Shown piece by piece: positions 44,181 through 55,352 of a stretch of 57,315 nt of DNA. Position numbers and translations under genes: made by a program. The DNA is from Fulvimarina pelagi HTCC2506. Its GTDB lineage: Bacteria > Pseudomonadota > Alphaproteobacteria > Rhizobiales > Rhizobiaceae. How positions within the stretch are numbered: the first letter of the stretch is position 1; every line of letters starts with the position of its first letter. The stretch is from NCBI RefSeq assembly GCF_000153705.1, contig NZ_DS022272.1:2559383-2616697 (forward strand), in the 5' to 3' direction. The notes below the pieces were generated by a model that saw nothing but the letters and a program-made list of their open reading frames with translations, made no database searches and was not told the DNA's origin.

Positions 44181-46184
44181 ATGCTTGCCAATACCGATCT
44201 TTCCCGCTTTATCTTCGGACGGCTCACACTCGATTCGATCCCCTATCACGAACCTATCCTCATCGTGACCTTTCTTGGCGTCGTGGTACTCGGCGGGGCC
44301 CTCCTTGCGGCCGTCACCTATTACCGGTGGTGGGGCTATCTCTGGCACGAATGGATCACCAGCGTCGATCACAAGCGGATCGGCGTCATGTACATCATCC
44401 TCGCCATCGTCATGCTGTTGCGCGGTTTTGCAGACGCGATCCTCATGCGAACGCAACAGGCGATTGCCTTCGGCGGCAACGAGGGCTTCCTGCCGGCGCA
44501 TCATTACGATCAGGTGTTCACCGCGCATGGCGTGATCATGATCTTCTTCGTCGCGATGCCGATGATCACGGGCATCATGAACTACATCATCCCCTTGCAG
44601 ATCGGCGCGCGGGACGTCGCTTTCCCCTTCCTGAACAATTTCTCGTTCTGGATGACCGCCGGCGGAGCGATGCTGATCATGATCTCGCTCTTCGTCGGTG
44701 AGTTCGCTCGTACCGGCTGGCTCGCCTTCCCGCCTCTATCGGGGGCCGAATTCAGTCCAGGAGTCGGCGTCGATTATTATATCTGGGGCCTTCAGGTAGC
44801 CGGCGTCGGAACGTTGCTGTCAGGCGTTAATCTGCTTGTGACTGTCATCAAGATGCGCGCGCCGGGCATGACGATGATGCGTCTGCCGGTTTTCGTCTGG
44901 TCCTCGCTCTGCACAAACGTCCTCATCGTCGCCGCTTTCCCCGTACTGACCGCCGTCCTCACTCTGCTTTCGCTCGACAGATATGCCGGTACCCATTTCT
45001 TCACGAACGATATGGGCGGCAACTCGATGATGTACTTCAACCTCATATGGATCTGGGGTCATCCGGAGGTCTACATCCTCATCCTGCCGCTGTTCGGCGT
45101 TTTTTCGGAAATTACCTCGACCTTCTCGGGCAAGCGCCTTTTTGCCTACACCTCGATGGTCTACGCCCTCGTCGTGATCACGATCCTCTCCTACCTCGTC
45201 TGGCTCCACCACTTCTTCACCATGGGCAATGGCGCGACTGTCAACTCCTTCTTCGGGATCACGACCATGATCATCTCGATCCCGACAGGCGTGAAAGTCT
45301 TCAACTGGCTCTTCACCATGTATGAGGGACGCATAAGGTTCGAACTGCCCATGATGTGGACGATCGCCTTCATCGTCACCTTCGTCATCGGTGGCATGTC
45401 CGGCGTACTTCTAGCTGTTCCGCCGGTCGATTTCACCGTCCACAATTCGCTGTTCCTGGTGGCGCACTTCCACAACGTCATCATCGGCGGCGTGCTCTTC
45501 GGCTCGTTCGCGGCCATCAATTACTGGTTCCCCAAGGCCTTCGGCTTCAAGCTCGATGTCTTCTGGGGCAAGGTCAGCTTCTGGTGCTGGGTCGTCGGCT
45601 TCTACTTCGCCTTCATGCCGCTCTACGTGCTTGGCCTGATGGGCGTGACCCGGCGACTCCGCGAGTTCGACGATCCCTCGCTCCAGATCTGGTTCGTCAT
45701 CGCCGCGTTCGGCGCGGCACTGATCGCCGCGGGCATCGCCGCACTGCTCCTCCAGTTCTATGTCTCGGTGCGAGACCGAAAAAAGCTGATCGATGCCACC
45801 GGCGATCCATGGGACGGCCGGACGCTGGAATGGGCAACGTCCTCGCCGCCGCCGCAGTACAACTTCGCCTTCACACCGATCGTTCGCGACCTCGATGCCT
45901 TTACCGATATGAAGCGCAACGATTTCAGGCGGCCGGGAGACGGCTTCAGACCAATCCATATGCCGAAGAATACCGAAGCCGGAGTGATACTCGCCGGACT
46001 GTCTACGGTCTGCGGCTTCGCGCTGATCTGGTACATCTGGTGGCTCGCCGCCCTCAGCTTCTTCGGGCTAATCGGCTACGCCATCTGGCACAGCTTCAAC
46101 TACGACCGGGACTATCACATTCCGGCCGATGAGGTCGCCGAGACGGAACAGGCCTACGCGTCCCTCGCCGCAGGAAGGAGCTGA
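44181..46184 (+). CDS. cyoB: cytochrome bo-type ubiquinol oxidase subunit I
   Basis: The 667-residue catalytic subunit. The quinone-site residues of E. coli CyoB (Arg71, Asp75, His98, Gln101) are all present with an offset of ten: R81, D85, H108, Q111 in [10 protein letters not shown] and HHYDQ. H116 in FTAHGVIM is a low-spin haem ligand. [12 protein letters not shown] holds the CuB histidine cross-linked to Tyr, LHHFFTMG the other CuB histidines, and [11 protein letters not shown] the remaining haem ligands. About fifteen transmembrane helices. The ATG at 44181 follows CGGAGATCC; cyoC follows after 3 bp. Confidence 0.97.
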   Translation: MLANTDLSRFIFGRLTLDSIPYHEPILIVTFLGVVVLGGALLAAVTYYRWWGYLWHEWITSVDHKRIGVMYIILAIVMLLRGFADAILMRTQQAIAFGGNEGFLPAHHYDQVFTAHGVIMIFFVAMPMITGIMNYIIPLQIGARDVAFPFLNNFSFWMTAGGAMLIMISLFVGEFARTGWLAFPPLSGAEFSPGVGVDYYIWGLQVAGVGTLLSGVNLLVTVIKMRAPGMTMMRLPVFVWSSLCTNVLIVAAFPVLTAVLTLLSLDRYAGTHFFTNDMGGNSMMYFNLIWIWGHPEVYILILPLFGVFSEITSTFSGKRLFAYTSMVYALVVITILSYLVWLHHFFTMGNGATVNSFFGITTMIISIPTGVKVFNWLFTMYEGRIRFELPMMWTIAFIVTFVIGGMSGVLLAVPPVDFTVHNSLFLVAHFHNVIIGGVLFGSFAAINYWFPKAFGFKLDVFWGKVSFWCWVVGFYFAFMPLYVLGLMGVTRRLREFDDPSLQIWFVIAAFGAALIAAGIAALLLQFYVSVRDRKKLIDATGDPWDGRTLEWATSSPPPQYNFAFTPIVRDLDAFTDMKRNDFRRPGDGFRPIHMPKNTEAGVILAGLSTVCGFALIWYIWWLAALSFFGLIGYAIWHSFNYDRDYHIPADEVAETEQAYASLAAGRS

Positions 46185-46187
46185 GGA

Positions 46188-46814
46188 ATGGCGCATGCGG
46201 CCAACAGCCAGAACGCTCCGCCGGAATCTTTTTTCGAACTGAACGAACACGGGCACGAGACCGGGTCGAGCACAATGCTCGGCTTCTGGATCTACCTGAT
46301 GAGCGACTGCCTCATCTTCGCAGTGCTGTTCGCTACTTATGGAGTGCTTGGCGCGAACTACGCCGCGGGGCCGCGCCCGGAGGATATCTTCGAATTGCCG
46401 CTACTAGCCGTGAACACGGCAATGCTGCTCTTCTCCTCGATCACCTACGGCTTCGCGATGATTGCCATGCAAGCGCGGCAGACGAAGATGGTCCTCCTCT
46501 GGCTCGCGGTGACGGGCGTCTTCGGCGCGCTCTTCCTCGGGATCGAGCTCTACGAGTTCGGCGTCTTCATCGGCGAAGGCGCGTCGCCCCAGCGTAGCGG
46601 CTTCCTGTCGGCCTTCTTTACCCTTGTCGGTACGCACGGGCTGCACGTCACCTTCGGCATTGTCTGGCTGGTCACCCTCATGGTGCAGATCCAGAAATAC
46701 GGTCTTATCTCCGCCAATCGCCGGCGCATCATGTGTCTATCGATGTTCTGGCATTTTCTCGACGTCGTTTGGATCGGCGTCTTCACGTTCGTCTACCTCA
46801 TCAGGATGATATGA
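46188..46814 (+). CDS. cyoC: cytochrome bo-type ubiquinol oxidase subunit III
   Basis: A 208-residue membrane subunit with five transmembrane segments. [29 protein letters not shown] near residues 24-52 and [23 protein letters not shown] near 143-165 are CyoC signatures; the C-terminus [24 protein letters not shown] is nearly invariant in the family. The ATG at 46188 has GAGG just upstream and the gene is 3 bp from cyoB. Its stop codon overlaps the cyoD start. Confidence 0.96.
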   Translation: MAHAANSQNAPPESFFELNEHGHETGSSTMLGFWIYLMSDCLIFAVLFATYGVLGANYAAGPRPEDIFELPLLAVNTAMLLFSSITYGFAMIAMQARQTKMVLLWLAVTGVFGALFLGIELYEFGVFIGEGASPQRSGFLSAFFTLVGTHGLHVTFGIVWLVTLMVQIQKYGLISANRRRIMCLSMFWHFLDVVWIGVFTFVYLIRMI

Positions 46815-47485
46815 TGGGCATCACCACCAACGCACCGGCCTTAGACAAAGCTCCGGACGCACACGGAAGTCATGGCGAAGGCGGAGAAGCCCATGCAACC
46901 CTCAGCGGCTATCTGACCGGCTTCGGGCTTTCCGTTGTTCTGACGGCGGTCCCGTTTTGGCTGGTCATGGCGCGGCCGATCGAGGACGGTGTGACGACAG
47001 CGCTCCTCGTTGTCAGTCTCGCGGTCGCTCAGATCTTCGTCCACATGATCTATTTCCTCCACATGGATGCCAAATCCGAAGGCGGTTGGACGATCATGGC
47101 GCTGATCTTCACCGCCGTTCTGGTGATCATCACCATATCCGGCTCGCTATGGGTTATGTTCCATCTCAACCGCAACATGATGCCTATGGGCGACATGCAG
47201 ATGGAGGAACCGGCGGAAAGGGCGCCTATCAATCAACTCGCTCCGATCGGCGGGGGCGAAGACGACGAGATGCCCGAAGCTCCAATGCCGCCACCGCTGC
47301 CTGAAAACGGTTCCGCGGAAGACGCTGCAGGAGCACCGGCATCCGAACCGAACATACAGAATATGGAACCGGCCGCCGAGAGCGCTCTCGAGCCCCAAGC
47401 TTCGGCGAGTCAGCGGCCACAGGCTCCGGGGAGCGGGTCGTCCGAACCCGCAACGCAGCCCGAAGGCTCGGCGAATGGCAATTGA
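46814..47485 (+). CDS. cyoD: cytochrome bo-type ubiquinol oxidase subunit IV with C-terminal extension
   Basis: Residues 28-124 form a normal CyoD with three transmembrane segments (SGYLTGFGLSVVLTAVPFWLVM, LLVVSLAVAQIFVHMIYFLHMD, WTIMALIFTAVLVIITISGSLWVMFHLNRN). CyoD is usually about 110 residues; this product is 223, because a 100-residue Pro/Ala/Glu/Ser-rich, probably disordered tail follows. The tail is in frame with no stop codon, so it is not an annotation artefact unless a frameshift is present. The start is the second of two tandem ATGs; AGGA sits seven bases before it. It ends the cyo operon core. Confidence 0.92.
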   Translation: MGITTNAPALDKAPDAHGSHGEGGEAHATLSGYLTGFGLSVVLTAVPFWLVMARPIEDGVTTALLVVSLAVAQIFVHMIYFLHMDAKSEGGWTIMALIFTAVLVIITISGSLWVMFHLNRNMMPMGDMQMEEPAERAPINQLAPIGGGEDDEMPEAPMPPPLPENGSAEDAAGAPASEPNIQNMEPAAESALEPQASASQRPQAPGSGSSEPATQPEGSANGN

Positions 47486-47597
47486 GGTAACGATGCCTGC
47501 GACGACAGGATCGGGCTGTCCCTCGTAATTACCGATACCCACTCCCGCGACGGTTCTTGCCTCTATCTTCTGCCATCGAACGGGTGAAGACAGACCC

Positions 47598-48419
47598 ATG
47601 GCCAAGAGCGACGACAACGCGGTAAAAACAAGAGCGGAGCGTTCTTTTGAAAAACCGCGAATGCTTCAGACGCTCCTCGTCGGATGCCTCGCGACGGCGC
47701 TTTTCACGGTCTTCGTCGGGCTCGGAATCTGGCAGATCGAACGGCGCGACTGGAAGCTCGATCTCATTGCCGCGGTAGAGGAGCGGGCGAATGCCGACTC
47801 CGTGAAAGCACCCATGCCGGAGGCGTGGCCGGACCTCAGCTTCGAGGGCGACGAATACCGGCGTGTCACCCTCGCCGGCCGCTTCCTCGCAGGGGCCGAC
47901 ACCCTCGCCCGGGCGACGACGGACTACGGGTACGGCTACTGGCTGATGACGCCGCTTAATGTGGACGGTGGCTACACCGCCTTCATCAATCGGGGTTTCG
48001 TGCCGTCCCGGGAAATCGCCGGGGAGATCGCACCGCCCGCGGGCGACGTCGTCGTCACCGGCCTCCTGCGCATGAGCCAGCCGGGCGGCGGGTTCCTCAG
48101 GTCGAACGATCCGGCAGCAGGCCGCTGGTATTCGCGCGACGTCGAAGCGATGGCCGAGGCCGAAGGCATCTCCTTACCGGTCGCGCCCTTCTTCGTCGAT
48201 GCGGAGACCCCTGTTTCGGCGACATCAAGCGCGGAGTGGCACGTCGCGGGATCAGCACCGACCACTGCAACGCGCTATCCGATAGCCGGCCTTACGGTCA
48301 CGAGCTTTCGCAATTCGCATCTCGTCTACGCGCTGACCTGGCTCGCCCTCGCCGCGCTAACCCTTCTCGGCGCCGCCATCCTTGTCCGGCGCAGAATGGC
48401 GCGGGGTAAAGGTCGCTGA
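47598..48419 (+). CDS. SURF1/Shy1-family oxidase assembly protein
   Basis: A 273-residue inner-membrane protein with an N-terminal transmembrane segment (about 22-45) and a C-terminal one (about 243-265), the SURF1 topology. Family motifs are FVGLGIWQIERRDWKLDLIAAVEER near 39-63, YRRVTLAGRF, YWLMTPL and AFINRGFVPSRE, and a YALTWLALA second helix. SURF1 proteins aid haem insertion or assembly of haem-copper oxidases. It lies 112 bp after cyoD on the same strand, so it probably serves this quinol oxidase. No haem O synthase (cyoE) gene follows. Confidence 0.93.
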   Translation: MAKSDDNAVKTRAERSFEKPRMLQTLLVGCLATALFTVFVGLGIWQIERRDWKLDLIAAVEERANADSVKAPMPEAWPDLSFEGDEYRRVTLAGRFLAGADTLARATTDYGYGYWLMTPLNVDGGYTAFINRGFVPSREIAGEIAPPAGDVVVTGLLRMSQPGGGFLRSNDPAAGRWYSRDVEAMAEAEGISLPVAPFFVDAETPVSATSSAEWHVAGSAPTTATRYPIAGLTVTSFRNSHLVYALTWLALAALTLLGAAILVRRRMARGKGR

Positions 48420-48447
48420 GACGGTCAATCGCTGTCAGGGACGAGGC

Positions 48448-49304
48448 TCAAGGAAAATCGAACAGGGCTTCGGGATTCTCGACGAGGATCGTCCTGCGGT
48501 CCGCCTCGCTTTCGATCCAGCCGATGACGGTCTCGACGAGCGCTGCATCGTCGGGGTATTCGGCGGTGGTCTTCGCCAGATTGTGCGGCCAGTTCGTGCC
48601 CCAGAGGATGCGTTCGGGGGCGTAAGTGGCAAGATCGCGGGAGATCGCGGCGATATCGGCGTAGTCTGGCCCACCGCTTGAAGAAGACTCGTAGCAGCCG
48701 GCGAATTTGAACCAGCAATTGCCGCGATCGATCAGGGTTTTGACGGCGGCGATTTCGGGCGAGTCCGCCGTGGTGCCGGAGAAGAACTTGCCATGATGAT
48801 CGATGATGAAGCGGCTTTCGATCTTCGACAGCAACGGCATATGCTCGAGGATGTGGCTGCCATCGAACTGCACGGCGACGACCCAGCCTATCGCTTTGGC
48901 TTTCGCGTCGACCGCTTCGAGCCCTTCGAGGCCGACCGCGCCGCCGGGGAGATCCATGATCCGCCCGCCGCGCACGCCGGCCTCGTGAAGACGCCGAAGC
49001 TCTTCGTCCGAGGTCGAACCGTCGATCACCGCAACGCCCCGTGCGACATCGCCCAACTCGGCAAGGCAGGCGATGAGGTTCTCGTTGTCGCCCTGGTGGG
49101 CGTTGCCCTGGGTAACGACGACCCGGTCGATGCCGAGCCAATCCATCACCTTGCGATAATCGTCCGGGCTCGGCAGACCTTCGGGCAGCGGCGGTCCGGG
49201 CTCGATTGCGGGATAGCCCGGCAGGAACATGTGCGTCTGCGTATCCACCGCGCCCTTCGGCAGGTTGATCGCGGGCTTTTCGCCGGTATAGGTCCGCTCG
49301 ATCG

Positions 49305-49308
<4 letters not shown>
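48448..49308 (-). CDS. gli: amidohydrolase-family D-galactarolactone isomerase-like protein
   Basis: A 286-residue amidohydrolase-2-type TIM barrel. DTQTHMFLPGYPAIEPGP near residues 22-39 holds the first metal-type histidine; IIDHHGKFF, WFKFAGCYESS and PERILWGTNWPHNL hold later active-site residues. Among this family the Agrobacterium galactarolactone isomerase acts between uronate dehydrogenase and galactarolactone cycloisomerase. All three are encoded here, so the same role is inferred. The ATG at 49308 follows AAGGACG and overlaps the cycloisomerase stop codon by 4 bp. An earlier in-frame TTG is rejected. Confidence 0.85.
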
Positions 49309-51382
<2,074 letters not shown>

Positions 51383-51399
51383 TCATCGAGTCGGCGGCG

Positions 51400-51442
51400 A
51401 TCATAAATCGTCGCATGCCCCTGTCAACAACCTGTATGATAA
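51400..51442 (-). promoter_or_regulatory. kdgD promoter and upstream operator-like motif
   Basis: On the minus strand TTGACA (51427-51422) and TATGAT (51405-51400) are separated by 16 bp, a near-consensus sigma-70-type promoter whose start would fall about 45 bp before the kdgD ATG. Immediately upstream of the -35, plus-strand CAACCTGTATGATAA (51428-51442) resembles CAACTTGTATGATGA at 52304-52318 before the cluster C dctP. The shared word is a candidate site for the GntR regulator encoded between the two promoters. Confidence 0.65.
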
Positions 51443-51472
51443 GTTGGCGAGAGCCCACGTCGACTCGAAGGC

Positions 51473-52225
51473 TCAGGTGCGGCGCAGAAGGCGCCGATAG
51501 CGCGACTGGCTTCCTTTCAGATGCTGCCTCATTGCCTCCCGAGCCGCTGCCTCGTTCTCCGCAGAGATCGCATCCGCGATCTGCCGATGTTCGGCCTGGA
51601 TCTGATGCAGGTAATCCGCTGGCGTACGCTCGTTGCGATTGTCCTGCAGGGCGCGGCGCGGGATGACTCCGTGACCCAGCATTTCGAGAAATTCGCGAAA
51701 TCGGCCGTTGTTCGTCGCATCGGCGATGGCGAGGTGCAGCGCGAAATCCGCGTCCGTCGTCGCCTCGCCGGCGGTGATCAGTGCCTCGATTGCCTCGCAC
51801 CCTTCGTGGATCGCTTCCTCTTGCGCAGGCGACCGTCGCTGACTTGCAAGACCCGCCGCCTCGATCTCCAGTGCCGCCCGCACCTCCAGTATCTCGATGA
51901 CCGAGCTGATGCGGGACGGATCCACCCCGTTGAAGCCGGGCGCATTCGGGGCGCTCGTCGCGATGACGAAGACGCCCGCGCCCTGCCGCGATTCCACGAG
52001 ACCGTCGGAGCGTAGAGAGGCGATCGCCTCACGGACGACGGTACGGCTCACATCATATTGCGTCGTCAGCGCCGCCTCGCTTGGAAGCTTTTGCCCGACT
52101 GGAAAGCGACCGGAAAGGATGATCTGGCGGAGATCGTCGCTGACCTTCGCGACGAGATTGCCTCGGCGCGTGCCGGTGCGCCGCTCCGTGCCGACGCTGT
52201 TTTCTCTCGTCAGAATCTTACTCAA
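51473..52225 (-). CDS. GntR-family (FadR/FCD) regulator of uronate catabolism
   Basis: A 250-residue FCD-type GntR protein. The HTH is LPSEAALTTQYDVSRTVVREAIASLRSDGLVESRQGAGVFV near residues 47-87, the FadR-like form; the FCD domain follows (ADFALHLAIADATNNGRF, EHRQIADAI). The TTG start at 52225 is chosen because AAGGAGTC lies seven bases upstream and no ATG fits. The gene lies between the leftward kdgD operon and the rightward TRAP-udh operon, with shared motifs in both promoters. It probably represses both until a uronate or a deoxy-keto-hexarate intermediate accumulates. Confidence 0.9.
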   Translation of the reverse strand: MSKILTRENSVGTERRTGTRRGNLVAKVSDDLRQIILSGRFPVGQKLPSEAALTTQYDVSRTVVREAIASLRSDGLVESRQGAGVFVIATSAPNAPGFNGVDPSRISSVIEILEVRAALEIEAAGLASQRRSPAQEEAIHEGCEAIEALITAGEATTDADFALHLAIADATNNGRFREFLEMLGHGVIPRRALQDNRNERTPADYLHQIQAEHRQIADAISAENEAAAREAMRQHLKGSQSRYRRLLRRT

Positions 52226-52299
52226 CGCCCGACTCCTTGCGGTGCCCGCCCCGTGTTTCGGCTTACCCTACCCCGGCAGGTACGATACCCGCCATCAGC

Positions 52300-52327
52300 T
52301 TGACAACTTGTATGATGAATGCATCAT
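52300..52327 (+). promoter_or_regulatory. cluster C dctP promoter with overlapping operator
   Basis: TTGACA (52300-52305) and CATCAT (52322-52327, 4 of 6 to TATAAT) lie 16 bp apart. The spacer contains TTGTATGAT, shared with the kdgD promoter region, and ATGATG (52312-52317) with CATCAT (52322-52327) forms a 16-bp inverted repeat with a 4-bp centre. A repressor bound here would block RNA polymerase. Confidence 0.55.
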
Positions 52328-52383
52328 GGCGCCACGAAAGATATCTGACAATAGTCGGTCTTTTCATCGGGAGGAGAACCATC

Positions 52384-53379
52384 ATGACCCTACAGTCCCT
52401 TTTGCGCACGACGGCACTCGCGAGCGCGGTAGCCCTGACCTTCGCTTCAGCCGCGAACGCCGCCGATTGGCGCGGCTGGAACATCCATCCGGAAGGCTAC
52501 CCGAACACCGTCGCCCTCGAAAAATTCGCTGCTGACGTCACCGAGCGCACCGAGGGCCGCGTCTCGGCCGAAGTCTTCTCGAATGCGGTCCTCGGTGACC
52601 AGCCGGACGCGATCGATCAGGTACGCAATGGCGCGCTCGATTTCGCAAACTTCAACCTCGGCCCGATGGGCGAGTTCGTGCCCTCGATCAACGTCCTCTC
52701 GCTGCCCTTCCTCTTCACCGGCGTAGACCAGATGCATGCGGTGATGGACGGCGAAATCGGTCAGCGTTTCTCAGACGACATGTCCGAGGAAGGCATTGTT
52801 GCCCTTTCCTGGTTCGATTCCGGCGCGCGTTCCTTCTACGACACCCAGCGGCCGATCCAGCAGCCTTCCGACCTCGAAGGGCTGAAGATCCGCGTCATGA
52901 ACAACCAGCTCTATGTCGACATGGTCGACCAGCTCGGTGGCAACGCGACGCCGATGGCCTATGGCGAGGTGTACCAGTCCATCAAGACAGGCGTTCTCGA
53001 TGGTGCGGAGAACAATTTCCCGTCTTTCGAGAGTTCCAATCACTACGAGGTTGCGAAGTATTATTCGCTGACCGAGCATTTGATCCTTCCCGAATGCGTG
53101 TGCATCTCGAAGGCGAGTTGGGACGCCCTTTCGGAAGAAGATCAGGAAATCGTCCGGCAGACGGCGGTCGAGGCTGCAGAGGAACAGCGCCGGCTCTGGG
53201 CCGAGCGTGAGAAGGAAAGCCGCGCGAAGGTCGAGGAAGCCGGCGTCGAGATCAACGAGATCGCCGACAAGGCCGCCTTTCAGGATATGATGAAGCCGGT
53301 TTACGACGGCTTCTTCGAGAGCAATCCGGATCTGCAGTCGCTCGTTGAGGACATCCAGTCCACGCTGGCCGAAGGCTGA
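52384..53379 (+). CDS. dctP: TRAP transporter periplasmic binding protein, uronate cluster C
   Basis: A 331-residue DctP-type precursor with a signal peptide (about 1-26, ending ANA-A). The mature start WRGWNIHPEGYPNTVALEKFA, then DSGARSFYDTQRPIQQPSDLEGLKIRVMNNQL near 140-171 with the substrate-binding Arg, and MAYGEVYQSIKTGVLDGAENNFPSFESSNHYE near 187-220, are clear family motifs. The ATG at 52384 follows GGGAGGAG. Genes for oxidative hexuronate catabolism flank it, so D-galacturonate or D-glucuronate is the likely ligand. A strong hairpin follows the stop codon. Confidence 0.95.
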   Translation: MTLQSLLRTTALASAVALTFASAANAADWRGWNIHPEGYPNTVALEKFAADVTERTEGRVSAEVFSNAVLGDQPDAIDQVRNGALDFANFNLGPMGEFVPSINVLSLPFLFTGVDQMHAVMDGEIGQRFSDDMSEEGIVALSWFDSGARSFYDTQRPIQQPSDLEGLKIRVMNNQLYVDMVDQLGGNATPMAYGEVYQSIKTGVLDGAENNFPSFESSNHYEVAKYYSLTEHLILPECVCISKASWDALSEEDQEIVRQTAVEAAEEQRRLWAEREKESRAKVEEAGVEINEIADKAAFQDMMKPVYDGFFESNPDLQSLVEDIQSTLAEG

Positions 53380-53396
53380 GCCCTTCGAGCTGGCCG

Positions 53397-53426
53397 GCGA
53401 CCGCCCGGAACGAGGCGGGCGGTCGC
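53397..53426 (+). terminator. dctP-dctQ intercistronic hairpin, cluster C
   Basis: GCGACCGCCCG (53397-53407) pairs perfectly with CGGGCGGTCGC (53416-53426) around an 8-nt loop, 18 bp after the dctP stop codon. No T-tract follows. As in cluster A it probably limits read-through or protects the dctP message. Confidence 0.7.
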
Positions 53427-53516
53427 CTATCGTTCGCGAACTCCCTCCCCCTCCGCCCGGTGCGATGTGCTATCCATCGCATCGAACCGCCTACATTCAA
53501 CGCCCGGCAGCCGATC

Positions 53517-54065
53517 ATGAGCCACGCCTCGCTGTCTTCCGCCGAACCCGAGACGGGGCCGAACCTGCCCGCCTCGCTCGCGCGGGTGAAGCAGGGGCTC
53601 GACTGGATCGCGGCCGGCTGCATGGCGATTGCCAGTGTGATGATGGTGATCCTGATCGCGATCTTCGGCTGGCTGGTGTTCGGGCGCTACGTCCTCAACA
53701 ACACCCCAACCTGGGTGGAGCAGGCCGCTCTCCTTCTCATCGTTTGGATCACCTTTCTGGGTGCGGCTGCCGGCGTTTGGCGTTCCACCCATCTGTCGAT
53801 CGACTTCGTGCGCGAGGCGATGCCAGCGTTGCCGCGCGACATACTTCGCGTTCTCACCGATGTCGGCCTCCTGATCTTCGGTGGCTACATGGCCTGGTAC
53901 GGCGCGACGCTCGCCCTCAACAACATTCGCCGCACGGTGCCGATGCTCGGCGTTTCGGAGGGCTGGCGCGGCATGCCGCTCAGCCTGTGCGGCGCCTTGG
54001 TAGTGATCTTCGCCCTCGCAAAGCTCGCGATCCACGTCTTCAACCTCACCCGAAAGTCCGGCTGA
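53517..54065 (+). CDS. dctQ: TRAP transporter small membrane subunit, uronate cluster C
   Basis: A 182-residue DctQ-type protein with four transmembrane segments (about 31-55, 68-88, 110-130, 150-172). TPTWVEQAALLLIVWITFLGAAAGVWRSTHLSIDFV near 63-98 is the family signature. The start ATG at 53517 has a poor ribosome site; a frame-compatible ATG lies at 53574, but would cut conserved sequence little, so the exact start is uncertain. The dctM gene begins at the next base after its stop codon. Confidence 0.9.
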   Translation: MSHASLSSAEPETGPNLPASLARVKQGLDWIAAGCMAIASVMMVILIAIFGWLVFGRYVLNNTPTWVEQAALLLIVWITFLGAAAGVWRSTHLSIDFVREAMPALPRDILRVLTDVGLLIFGGYMAWYGATLALNNIRRTVPMLGVSEGWRGMPLSLCGALVVIFALAKLAIHVFNLTRKSG

Positions 54066-55343
54066 ATGGGCCTCATTCTCCTCTTCGGCACCTTCCTGGC
54101 CGCGATGATCGCGGGCGTGCCGGTCGCCTTTGCGCTGGGACTCGCGACCCTTGCCGGCTTCATCTACGAGGGCATCCCGCTCTTCGTCGCCTTCCAGCGG
54201 ATCATGTCGGGCATCTCGGTCTTCTCGCTGCTCGCGATCCCGTTCTTTATCTTCGCCGGCGATCTGATGATGCAGGGAGGCATAGCGGCCAGACTCGTCA
54301 GGCTGGCGGCCGCCGCCGTGGGCGCACTGAGAGGTGGTCTCGGCCTCGTCAATGTCTCGGCCTCGATGCTCTTCGGCGGCATCTCCGGTTCGGCCGTCGC
54401 CGACACCTCCGCGCTAGGTTCGATCCTGATGCCGGTGATGAAGGAGAAGGGCTACGACGCGGATTATGCGGTGAACGTCACCGTCACCTCTTCGGTCGCC
54501 GGTGTCGTCATTCCGCCCTCCCACAACATGATCCTGTTTTCGGTCGCGGCCGGCGGCGTCTCGGTCTCGCAGCTCTTTATCGCCGGCGTCGTCCCTGGCA
54601 TCCTGATGTGCATATGCCTTGCAATCGCGGCCTATATCGTCGCCGTGAAACGCGGCTATGGCGGCGAGGCATTTCCGGGTTTTGCAGCTCTCGCGACCAG
54701 CTTCGTCGTCGCAATTCCGGGGCTTTTCACCGCCGTCATCATCGTCGGCGGCGTCCTCTCCGGCGTCATGACGGTCACCGAGTCCGGCGCCTTCGGCGCG
54801 ATCTACGCGCTTCTCGTCACCGTACTCGTCTATCGCGAACTCTCATGGGAGGGCTTCAAGGCGGCTGTCCTCAACTCGGTGAAGACGACGAGCCTTGTCA
54901 TGATCCTCGTCGCGACAGCCTCGGCCTTTGCCTATCTCCTCGCGCTCTACCGCGTGCCGGAGACCCTCGCCGGATCGCTGACCGCGATCTCCGAGAACCC
55001 GATCATGATTTTGCTCATGCTCAACGTGATCCTGCTCGCGCTCGGCATGATCATGGATATGGCGGCGCTCATCCTCATCTGCACGCCGATCTTCCTGCCG
55101 GTCGTGCGCGATCTCGGCATGGACCCGATCCAGTTCGGCATCGTGATGATGATGAATCTCGGCCTCGGCCTCTGCACACCGCCGGTGGGGGCTTGTCTTT
55201 TCGTCGGCTGCGTCATCGGCGGGGTGAAGATCGAACAGGCGGTGAAGACGATCTGGCCGTTCTACCTCGCTATCCTCGTCGCCCTCATGCTGACGACCTA
55301 CGTCCCCGCCATCTCGATGGCGCTCCCGAACCTCTTTCAGTAG
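54066..55343 (+). CDS. dctM: TRAP transporter large membrane subunit, uronate cluster C
   Basis: A 425-residue DctM-type permease. Motifs are LLAIPFFIFAGDLMMQGGIAARLV, MLFGGISGSAVADTSALGSILMPVMKEKGY, SSVAGVVIPPSHNMILFSVAAGG and MNLGLGLCTPPVGACLFVGCVIG. It abuts dctQ exactly and lies 9 bp before udh, so uptake and the first oxidation step are coexpressed. The long Arg-rich open frame overlapping this gene in another register is only a shadow. Confidence 0.95.
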   Translation: MGLILLFGTFLAAMIAGVPVAFALGLATLAGFIYEGIPLFVAFQRIMSGISVFSLLAIPFFIFAGDLMMQGGIAARLVRLAAAAVGALRGGLGLVNVSASMLFGGISGSAVADTSALGSILMPVMKEKGYDADYAVNVTVTSSVAGVVIPPSHNMILFSVAAGGVSVSQLFIAGVVPGILMCICLAIAAYIVAVKRGYGGEAFPGFAALATSFVVAIPGLFTAVIIVGGVLSGVMTVTESGAFGAIYALLVTVLVYRELSWEGFKAAVLNSVKTTSLVMILVATASAFAYLLALYRVPETLAGSLTAISENPIMILLMLNVILLALGMIMDMAALILICTPIFLPVVRDLGMDPIQFGIVMMMNLGLGLCTPPVGACLFVGCVIGGVKIEQAVKTIWPFYLAILVALMLTTYVPAISMALPNLFQ

Positions 55344-55352
55344 GCGAGACCC

